Of a DNA stretch of 64,000 nucleotides, positions 1 to 7,497 are shown one piece after another; position 1 is the first letter of the stretch; the number at the start of each line of letters is the position of its first letter. The translations under genes and the position numbers were made by a program. Source of the stretch: Lactarius indigo (taxonomy: Eukaryota > Basidiomycota > Agaricomycetes > Russulales > Russulaceae); assembly GCA_025766275.1 (NCBI GenBank), contig JAFKAC010000034.1:248001-312000 (forward strand), in the 5' to 3' direction. Below the pieces are notes generated by a model. It ran no database searches, had not been told where the DNA came from, and saw nothing but the letters and a program-made list of their open reading frames with translations.

Positions 1-640
1 CACGCTCATGTGGTATGTCGTGAAGGTATGAAAGCGCCATATATCGTCGAGCCCACTGCTTAACCAGCGTCGCAAGAAGAGCACAAGTGATGCTGATACC
101 CAAGCTAAGGAGAAATAGGATGTTAACTCGGATGGCTGAATGCAGGTTCGGTGGGGAGTTGCTGAGGGGAGGTGACGTGGACAAGACGGTGCCGTTCGAG
201 ATGCCAACGAGTTGTTGTGAGACTTGGGAGAGTAGAGTGACAGTCTGATCACCCGAATCGACCGACAATTTCTTATAGCTTTCGATGATGAATGCTGCTA
301 CGGTCGCAGAGAACAGACCGGTCTGTTGAAATAGTCAAATTAAAGAGAGACGAGCAGACTTGAAGAAACGAACAAAGACAAGAACGCCGTCAGCGTCACT
401 TTTCCAGCGATCGGTTATCTCTTTGTCGTACTCCCGAAATTGGGGGAGAGATTTGATCCACATATGTCTCCAGGGATCCGCGAAGAGTTCCCCTTGAGAA
501 AGTAGCAAGACACGTCAAGACCCTGCCCTACTCTCTATAAGAACAAATTACCTGGGCTGTAATTCGCGCCTTGGGAGCGAGTAGTACTATTTTCTAAACG
601 AAGATTGAGCACTTCGGAGACTTCACGAGAAGGAGGCACT
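1..640 (-). CDS. DUF6535 family membrane protein, 5' part (runs off left edge)
   Basis: Read on the minus strand, three exons join into a protein typical of DUF6535, a multi-membrane-span family of unknown function that is abundant in Agaricomycetes. Exon 640(approx.)-552 encodes an acidic/polar lead. A 59-nt intron (551-493, GTAATT..AAG) follows, then exon 492-374 with the family block ELFADPWRHMWIKSLPQF. A 51-nt intron (373-323, GTTCGT..ACAG) leads to exon 322-1, which starts TGLFSATVAAFIIESYKKL and continues with the block IRVNILFLLSLGIS..TCALLATLVKQWARRY. The hydrophobic stretches TGLFSATVAAFII and ILFLLSLGISITCALLATLV are likely membrane helices. The start codon is not determined: an in-frame stop lies just upstream of exon 1, so a further upstream exon is likely. 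The family assignment is from recognised conserved blocks; the function is unknown. Confidence 0.8.
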
Positions 641-1792
641 ACTAACTCGGGGTCTCAGGCTGAGAGGTGTCCTGTCCCACGGAATGTGCTCGATTTACGA
701 GATGAGGGGAGGAATGGCCAAGATCTGAATAACAAATCAAAGTCAGCAGGGGAGTAATAACGGCGCTGGTTCACAACGGGTACACGCTCTTACATCTTAT
801 GAATTCCAATCCCAGAAATCCTGATGATTGATGTAAACCATTACTAGCATTACTAGTTGGACCTAAGACACCGAGAATAAATAACTCAACCAGCAGCGCT
901 AGATTATTGTGGACGTACTAGATCTGCCCGCATCGGATGATCGCTCCGACACCTGGCCCTCCTCAAGGTCAAAATCAAAGTTGGGAAAAGCCTGAGACAT
1001 GGTGGGGATGAACCGTAGCTAGACGGGAAATCGAGCTTGAAATCGGGGTCATAACTTATGTATGAGCATCGGAATTGGTCATTTGGGATTACTGTAACCT
1101 GATGCCAGGATAACGTGGCGGAGGCACGACAGCGAATGTGAGGCATCCATTCCTTGTGCCGGAGTGTTCTGCCCTCAAAAGTACATATGCGCTACGCAGG
1201 CGCTCGCACCGAATCTATCAGACGACAATCGGCAAGTCATAATCAGCCCGAGATCTCGGCGAGAGAACTGCGGACGACTCCCATGCGGTCCTGGATTAGA
1301 TGACCGCTGCGTCGCGGCGCGCGGCGCAGTGGCAGCCATCATTTCCTCAGGCTGGGAAGTTGGAACCCGACGCTTGACCCGACTTTTCTCACGCGTGTGC
1401 AATCTCCGAGTCGGCATTTAGGACCTTGTTGCTTCTGGAGGTTTGACGGTACAGTAATGATAACAATGCCACCGCATGGTGGAACAACCTCAGACCGTAT
1501 CTGCAAGCCGCCTGTGCGGATAACGATAAGCCCACACAGACCCGGGCCATCGACGCACTTTGCCGCCCAGACATCTCAAAATCAGATAAGGGAATGGGCA
1601 GGGCCGGCCACACCTGAGCCCTCCGCATAGCCTTGAGTGCGCGAGTTCGACCCACTATAGTACACGCGCACGCGCTCTCCGAATACACACCGCTCTGCGC
1701 TGCCTGCAGCCTCGTCCTCTATGCGCTCATTTAATACACCCGCCCCACCGCCCGTGCCCGCACTGCGCCTTCCCCGCTACTAATCGTGCAGC
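641..1792. other. Host flank, no supported gene
   Basis: No reading frame here combines length, codon use and splice signals well enough to call a gene. Several open frames of 60-100 codons overlap on both strands (for example around 1164-1421 and 1389-1688), as expected by chance in GC-balanced DNA. The stretch between the DUF6535 gene and the candidate exon at 1793 may hold the DUF6535 promoter and upstream exons of the next gene. Confidence 0.5.
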
Positions 1793-1950
1793 TCGAGGAA
1801 CAGCGCGCACATACCCTCATTGAGGAGGCAGCGACGCGCGCACGCGCAGCGGAGAGCCTGCGCCTGGCCGAGGGCGCATTCCATACGCTAAGTGGTGCGC
1901 CAGGTGCCGGCCGCGTAGGAAGGGTTGGGGTGCTGGGGCTCGGGCCCTAG
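1793..1950 (+). CDS. Possible last exon of an unidentified host gene
   Basis: A branch-point-like ACTAAT followed by GTGCAG precedes an open stretch that begins LEEQRAHTLIEEAATRARAA, continues with AESLRLAEGAFHTLSGAP and ends in TAG at 1948-1950. The composition (alternating E, A and R, likely helical or coiled coil, then a Gly/Val-rich tail) looks coding. The upstream exon could lie around 1720-1780, where a Pro-rich open frame is present. No family is recognised and no conserved motif supports it, so this is a guess from splice signals and composition. Confidence 0.25.
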
Positions 1951-2475
1951 TGCTCTCTCTCGTCGGGAAATGCGTGGTGGCCGAGTCGTACCTACCTACC
2001 TATGGGGCGCTTCAGTCCATCGAACGTAAGTAAGAACACGCAAAGTAACAATGTCATTTCGCAACAGCATGTCGTGTAGGAGCACATCACAAGCGACCAA
2101 GTAAGAGAAGACTGCAGAAGCGGCCACGTCACGCCCTGCACGAGACCGAGCGCCGTACGAAGGCAGTATCTGGTACCTAGTCTAACTGACGACGAGTCCG
2201 TAGATAAAGGAGGATGTCGTTTAAGCCGTGCAAGAGGGGAAGAGGCTGGCCTCGAGACCGCACTCCGACATGCGCTTGATGGGGAACTCGATGGAGGTAA
2301 GGTAAGTGCAATGGGAGTCGGAGACGTCAGTAACTCCAGCGCCCCCAGTGAGCAAGCCGTTTTCTCTAAGTTTCGTGCATATTGACAATAGGCAAGCAGT
2401 AATCGCCTGATCAACATAAGACACTGTCGAGCCTGATGGAAACGACCTGGGTTTGTCTGAGGTTCATAGAGGTGC
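1951..2475. other. Host flank left of element D
   Basis: No supported gene. GT-AG signals and short open frames exist on both strands, but none joins into a convincing product. Positions 2471-2475 (GGTGC) are the left target-site duplication of element D; the same pentamer follows its other LTR at 30685-30689. The original host sequence therefore ran directly from 2475 into 30690. Confidence 0.6.
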
Positions 2476-2861
2476 TGTTACGCGCAGTAAGGCGTATCGT
2501 TCGGATTCGAGTCGGAGATCGAATCGGAGTTCGGATAATGCCGACAATCAGACGGCGGAGCGATGATGCACAAGATGAGAGGAAATCGCGAGTCAACAAC
2601 GAGCGATCGTTCGGGTTCGTGAAGCCAAAGAAATGTTTATACGAGAAGTTACTGCAGTTGAATACAGTAAGTCGAGCTTAGAGCTCTTAGTACATGGAAA
2701 CTCGTCCTTAAGTACTACTGGTGAGAGTCATATGGAAACTACGAGAACGTCCTTCAAATCATACAGAAAATACGAGTCAACAGGTTGGAAGGACATTTAG
2801 AAGTATGGAGAACAGTTGAGAAGATACGAAAGGTAAAAGTACTTGATGATGTAGTGTAACA
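2476..2861 (-). repeat. Element D 3' LTR (386 bp)
   Basis: Matches 30299-30684 over the full 386 bp with six transitions. The ends are TGTTAC and GTAACA. On the minus strand it directly follows the polypurine tract at 2862-2876. It is not a solo LTR: the partner LTR and a matching TSD lie 28 kb away. Confidence 0.95.
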
Positions 2862-2876
2862 TCACCCCCTCCTTTA
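2862..2876 (-). other. Element D polypurine tract
   Basis: On the minus strand this reads TAAAGGAGGGGGTGA immediately before the 3' LTR, the expected plus-strand primer position. It overlaps the stop codon of the third ORF. Confidence 0.8.
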
Positions 2877-3724
2877 GGCGCGTTGACTGGTGCGTCGGAT
2901 AAGTCGGTCTTCGCGAGCTTGTATCCGGCGACGAACGGCATCGGCAGGATCCTCGCTAAAAGGACGCGAACGGCATGGTTTGGAGAAGAGGCGGTGAGTG
3001 CGGGGTACCTTGCATTCGTCTTGACATTTGCGGTGGGGTTGATGACACTTGATGTCGGCGTGGCCGTACCGCTTACAGAGTGTACACTGGACGAACATCG
3101 TGCAATCTTCAGTGTTATGGGTGGTATGCTGGCACCAACGACAGAGTAATTCGGCGTGTTGTTCCTCGATCTGTTGGAAGTGTTCCTGGACTTGTTGCTG
3201 GGTTTCGTCGTTTGGTACCCACATGAGGGGATCGCCTTCGTTCTGGATAACTTGCTGAAGACGATGGTAGACGTTGTTTTGACCGAGCCGTCGTACCGAA
3301 TCCTTGATTTCTCCCATGGTTCCAGCAATTTCTACTCTGAGTTTGTCCAGGATGTCGTGTTGGCTTTGAAGGTCTTCCGTCATGGTTTGAAAACGTTGTA
3401 CTTCGGCCTGTACTTGCCAGTCATCCATAATATGCAGCGCGCGGTCTACGTCGGCGTGCATTGTCATATCCGGGTCGAAGACGCGGATTTGATAAGGCTT
3501 GAGTGCTGGATACCCTCGGTTGTCGTCAGCTGCTCTCAGTGACTCTTCGTAGACGTTCTGGCCGCGTCCCATGGTGCCGCAGATAGTGGGGTAAGGAGCG
3601 AAACATTGATATTTGACGTACTTGGCGTGTATTGGATGGCGATTGCTGGCAGATACATTGAAGTCATAGAAGCGCTTGCTGGATGGGTGATTGAAGTACC
3701 AGTCGTCGCCGGGGTGATCGTTGG
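2874..3724 (-). CDS. Element D ORF3, C-terminal part: coiled-coil, double CCHC zinc-knuckle protein
   Basis: This is the 3' portion of the third ORF of D; its 5' portion lies at 19280-19564, on the far side of inserted element B. The frame is continuous across the B insertion once one TSD copy is removed (..RSLIPN then DHPGDDWYF..). Visible features are an aromatic-rich block (DDWYFNHPSSKRFYDF), a helical Gln/Glu-rich coiled-coil region, and two CX2CX4HX4C zinc knuckles (CRWCQHTTHNTEDC and CTLCKRYGHADIKC), followed by a basic tail that ends at 2874. CCHC knuckles normally sit in Gag, yet this frame lies after integrase and chromodomain. A role in RNA or cDNA binding is an inference. The open frame seen starting near 3758 is an artefact that begins inside B's LTR. 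Confidence 0.85.
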
Positions 3725-3956
3725 TGTTACGGTACGGACTTAATGACTCATTACACACGACTCATGACCGGTTATGACTACGGTCCGACACCAGTATTAG
3801 TCATGGACTCTTACATCGTATCAGTCAGCATAGTAGTTCACATGTGATTGTGACTCATGTATGACTCATTCCTAGGATAGCTGTACTAGGGTTCGAGCTA
3901 GTTACGCTATTGGTTACCTATTGTTCCAGCGGCGCTTTAAAGCCCGCGCATATCTG

Positions 3957-3962
3957 TATAAG
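3957..3962 (+). promoter_or_regulatory. TATA box of element B 5' LTR
   Basis: TATAAG lies 34 nt upstream of the first base of the 11-nt self-primer (3991), the usual TATA-to-start distance. The corresponding TATAAG of element A (minus strand, 14484-14479) has the same 34-nt spacing to its primer at 14450. Confidence 0.65.
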
Positions 3963-3990
3963 TAGTTGACTCGGAAGACCAAGGAACCCC

Positions 3991-4001
3991 ATCTTGGTCT
4001 T
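3991..4001 (+). promoter_or_regulatory. Element B inferred RNA 5' end / self-primer
   Basis: ATCTTGGTCTT here is exactly complementary to AAGACCAAGAT at 4235-4245, the primer-binding position. In Tf1-type elements the first 11 nt of the genomic RNA fold back onto the PBS and prime reverse transcription. Length, location and TATA spacing all fit that mechanism. Confidence 0.75.
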
Positions 4002-4234
4002 CTTCAATCCACCACTTGACTCGTCTTTTGCCTGCCTTGGTCTTGGGACCAAGTGCACCTCTACTCGTATCCACCAAGGGATACTCTTCTTCACCTTATT
4101 GCTGCAGCGTGTGTCGAAGTACCCCTGTTCAGCTTGTGTTGGGTTGACACGTAGTCCCCATTCACTTATCTTCGCTAAGTCGATTACGCCCTCATAGAGT
4201 CCAAGTCGGACTAACGCCGGTGGAGTGTAACATT

Positions 4235-4245
4235 AAGACCAAGAT
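4235..4245 (+). other. Element B primer-binding site (self-priming type)
   Basis: AAGACCAAGAT starts 2 nt after the 5' LTR, where a PBS is expected. It pairs with the LTR segment 3991-4001 over all 11 nt. Confidence 0.75.
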
Positions 4246-4774
4246 CCTCATCGTGGCATATTCGACCAGAGACCAGTGGACGTCTTTTCGTCCCTACCAT
4301 ATCGAACGACGAGGAGATCGCAACGTACCTACAAGATTCTTAGGAACAGCTCAGTGGAGAGAACGAGGAGAAGATACCGGATATTTCGTAGAGTTCAACG
4401 GTCCTAACTGTTTCCGACCCGTTGAGTTTAACTTCGAACATCTCTGTTGGGTCGAGATTACTTGGAACCCTATAGATCACCGCTGGGACATTGTACGACC
4501 AGCAGGAAGAAACTACAACTGCGACATCGACGCGCGAGAGCTTAATAGCCGCGCAGATTACGGTCCCATTGACGGACAAGCACGAGAGCACACCGACGAA
4601 GGAATCAGCGGAGAAGAAGCTTCTGATAGTCAACAATCACCAAGTCGAGGAACAACGCCGGCAGAAGAAGCAAGCCTAGGCGCCATTGGCGACCACATCA
4701 TACAACAAACTGAGTCACTCACCATTCATCAACCCGAACCAGAAGTAATCCACATCCACAGCCCAGCAGTTGCA
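4246..4774 (+). CDS. Element B: ATG-free open frame, Gag N-terminal-like domain
   Basis: This frame is open from inside the LTR and joins in frame to the gag ATG at 4775, but it contains no methionine. From the inferred RNA start (3991) to 4774 there is no ATG in any of the three frames. The translated domain (GEDTGYFVEFNGPN, FNFEHLCWVEITWNPID, RWDIVRPAGRNYNCDIDA) is conserved in element A with mainly conservative replacements. It resembles the N-terminus of D gag, where a block with YCGVWFELQYAPDSKRHYAV occupies the same place. It is either translated from a non-AUG codon or serves as a long scanning leader. Element A has a 53-bp deletion near its end that breaks the frame. Confidence 0.5.
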
Positions 4775-6226
4775 ATGGCAACAGCCACCGTTACCCAAGA
4801 AGAGGTATACCTCACCAGTGAAGCAAGGGATCAAATCGCCCTAGAAGAACAGAGACGTATCGCAGAAGAATCACAAGCCAATTTAGCCCCTATCAACCCA
4901 TATACAGGCCATCGAATGACCGACGACGATGTAGCAATCCATCGTGCCATTGGACCCGATGTAGCTGACCCTCCCAGTGGAGGAGGCGGACCCCCTGGCG
5001 ACCTGCCCAGAGGAGGAGGAGGCAGAGGACCTCCATCAAGAGGACCGGGATTCGAAGGATTCCCTGGGGGATTCCCAGGAGGACCACCAGGAGGGGGACC
5101 TCCGGGAGGAGGATTACCAGGTGCAGGTCCTATTATTCCCCCTCCAAGCAACAAGCTAGCTGGCGAAGCACCCACAGTATTTGACGGAGAACGCGCCAAG
5201 GTCGAAGCATTTCTCACTCAGTGGCATGTCTACTGGGGTATGAACGCAGACGAAGGCATAATGGCCACACCCTACCGACGGGCCCTACTTTTCCTATCTT
5301 ACATCAAGGGCGTTAACGTCAGCGAATGGGTACTAGCGATGCTTACCTGGCTCAATGGCCAGATACAAGCTGGTATACCCCGCACTAGTGAAGGGTTATG
5401 GAACGAAGTTACGCGCAGCTTTATGCAGCGCTTCCGCAACACGATGGAACAAGAACAAGCTCAATACGAGCTTAAGAAGGGAGTCAAAATGATTGGAGGC
5501 AATCTAGATGAGTATTGCACCCAATTCGAACAACTGATACGCCGCGCTCAGTATCGACTCGACGATCCGCAGATGTTAGATCTATTTGCGAGTGGACTAC
5601 CAAAAGACCTATATGAAAAGGTCTACACCCTCGACAACCCCCGCAACTACCGTGAATGGAAGGAAGCGGCCACCACTCGTCAACAACAATATCTTCACCT
5701 TAAAGCGGTGTTGAACAAAGGAGTTCCCCCTGGCCAGGGACAAGGAAGACAATGACAACAACGACAGTGGCAAGGACCACCGAGGAGTTCGTGGCAACCC
5801 AGAAACCTACCCCGCGATCCAAACGCGATGGACACCTCCGCCGATCGAATCCGAGGGCGACTTGCAGGAGCTGAAGATATACTCGCTCCCCGTCCCCCAT
5901 ATCGACCAAGAGGAGGATTCCTCCAAAGAGGAGGAGGATGTAATAACCAAAGGCCAGTCACGTGTTATAATTGCAGAAAGGACGGACACATGGCTCGCGA
6001 TTGTAGACAACCACGAGAGGGGTATCAACCCCAAGCATCAACTAGTCGGTATGTCGACACCGGCTATCATCAACAAGAACCAGAAGTCGCTACCAGGGCG
6101 GTTCAAGAAGTACCCCCTCAACAACGCGCCAGTGATTGGCTTAATGGAGTGGCCGGAGAATCAGACGACGTAAAAGACATCATCCTCCAACAGTTGTGGA
6201 AGAAGGAGGGTTTTCAGGACGCCTGA
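4775..6226 (+). CDS. Element B gag (one nonsense codon)
   Basis: The first ATG of the transcript (MATATVTQEE..) opens a Gag. In order it has a polar lead, a Gly/Pro-rich tract (about 4974-5150), and a helical Ty3-type retrotransposon Gag core (AFLTQWHVYWGMN.., SFMQRFRNTMEQEQAQYEL.., LDLFASGLPKDLYEKVYT). A CX2CX4HX4C zinc knuckle follows (CYNCRKDGHMARDC, about 5968-6010), and the stop is TGA at 6224-6226. A TGA at 5753-5755 interrupts the frame where element A has CGA (Arg), so only a product without the zinc knuckle could be made. The frame ends 3' of the slippery heptamer GGGTTTT at 6208-6214. Gag would form the particle shell and bind the RNA. Confidence 0.88.
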
Positions 6227-6971
6227 ACCCATCGGCCTGGGTGAGGGCAGTTAATTGTAACAGTGTAATCATGACTCGCTATCGTTCTATGAGAGTTCCA
6301 GTATTGATTCGCACCAGTTACGCAATGGCCGACATACGCGCATTAGTCGACTCAGGAGCAACCCATTGCTTCATGAAACCATCATTCGCAAAACGAATGG
6401 GACTTGGGACCAAACAACTCGATGTCCCAAAGAAAATATGGAACATTGACAATACAGAAAATAAATCAGGGCGTATCACCCATTATACAGATGTTGATGT
6501 CCAGACTAAAGGCATTCACAAGGAAATTCGCTTCCTTATCACGGATATTGGCAACGAAGATATTGTACTGGGCTACCCTTGGCTTGCTATTTATGACCCG
6601 CACATCAAATGGTCGCAAGCGGCTATACACGAAGACATGCTCCCTATCATTATTCGATCAACCAATCCCTATATCAAGACGACATCAGTGGTAGCAACAA
6701 CCACTGTCCAAAACGACGACTACGAAGTCGTACACTCTTGTGTTATCACGGACGAACAACGACAGCAATTTGAAGAAGGATGCCGAATCAGAGCCACTGC
6801 CACTGATCTCGCCATAGCCGCTCAACAATACGTCACGAAAGCTGAGTTACCCCCTGAATACTACGAATTTGAACGCCTCTTCAGTGAAGAAGCATCGGAT
6901 AGGTTTCCACCCAGCAGGCCCTGGGATCACGCTATCGAATTCAAACCAGGAACAGCCGACGCAATCGATTG
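6196..6971 (+). CDS. Element B pol, N-terminal part: aspartic protease (interrupted by element A)
   Basis: This is the pol frame (-1 to gag) up to the insertion point of A. It contains the retropepsin active-site motif ALVDSGATHCFM (catalytic DSG) and the later DIVLGYPWLAIYD block typical of Ty3 proteases. The frame is cut after GTADAID.., in the linker before reverse transcriptase. Bases 6967-6971 (GATTG) are the TSD; the frame resumes at 14707 after the second TSD copy with ..CKIYPMTQEED. Confidence 0.9.
6208..6214 (+). promoter_or_regulatory. Element B -1 frameshift slippery heptamer
   Basis: In the gag frame the bases read G GGT TTT, a perfect X XXY YYZ heptamer just before the gag stop at 6224. 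The pol frame is exactly -1 relative to gag and overlaps it here. Element A has the same heptamer in the same place (minus strand, 12294-12288). Confidence 0.7.
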
Positions 6972-7465
6972 TGTTACGCTCCACCGGCGTTAGTCCGACT
7001 TGGACTGGGGAAAGGCGTAATCGACTTAGCAAAGGTTAGGCGAATGGGGATCACGTGTCAACCCAACGCTAGGTGAACAGGGGCACACTTGGCACACGCT
7101 GCACCGCAAAGGTAAAGAAGGTGGTTCCTTGGTGAACCGAAGTGGAAGTACACTTAGCCCAAGGCTAAGGTCGAGGAGAGGCGAGTCAAGTGGTGGATTG
7201 AAGAAGACCAAGATGGGGACTCTTGGTCTTCCGAGTCGACTACTTATACAGATACGCGCGGGCTTTAAAGCGCCGCTAGAACGAAGGTAACCAGTAGCGT
7301 AACTAGCTCGAACCCTAGTACAGCTATCCTAGGAATGAGTCATACACAAGTCACAATCACGTGTGAACTACTATGCTGACTGATACGATGTAAGCGTCTA
7401 TGACTAATACTGATACCGGACCGTAGTCATAACCGGTCGTGAGTCATCAAGTCCGTACCGTAACA
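6972..7465 (-). repeat. Element A 3' LTR (494 bp)
   Basis: Appears identical to 14208-14701. The ends are TGTTAC and GTAACA. On the minus strand it is preceded by the polypurine tract at 7466-7477. Confidence 0.95.
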
Positions 7466-7477
7466 TCACCCCCTTTT
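7466..7477 (-). other. Element A polypurine tract
   Basis: On the minus strand this reads AAAAGGGGGTGA immediately before the 3' LTR. It matches B's tract at 18760-18771. Confidence 0.8.
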
Positions 7478-7497
7478 CAGGAGTGAGGCCCACCTCA

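Larger units (their letters stand above)
3725..4232 (+). repeat. Element B 5' LTR (508 bp)
   Basis: Matches 18772-19279 over the full length except for three transitions. It contains a TATAAG box (3957-3962) and the inferred transcription start/self-primer at 3991-4001. It is related to, but distinct from, the 494-bp LTR of element A. Confidence 0.95.

Noticed and set aside
2476..2861. Solo LTR
   Set aside because: A matching 386-bp LTR and the same TSD occur at 30299-30689, with all internal parts of element D between them.
2874..3758. A stand-alone 294-codon zinc-knuckle gene
   Set aside because: Its first codons lie inside the LTR of element B. The real frame continues on the other side of B as ORF3 of element D.
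4220..4222. GTG at 4220 as the start of gag in element B
   Set aside because: It is only the first alternative start codon in an open frame and lies inside the LTR. The first ATG is at 4775. A non-AUG start is possible but not shown.
4831..5217. Pro-rich minus-strand ORF
   Set aside because: Antisense of the Gly/Pro-rich tract of element B gag; a low-complexity shadow.
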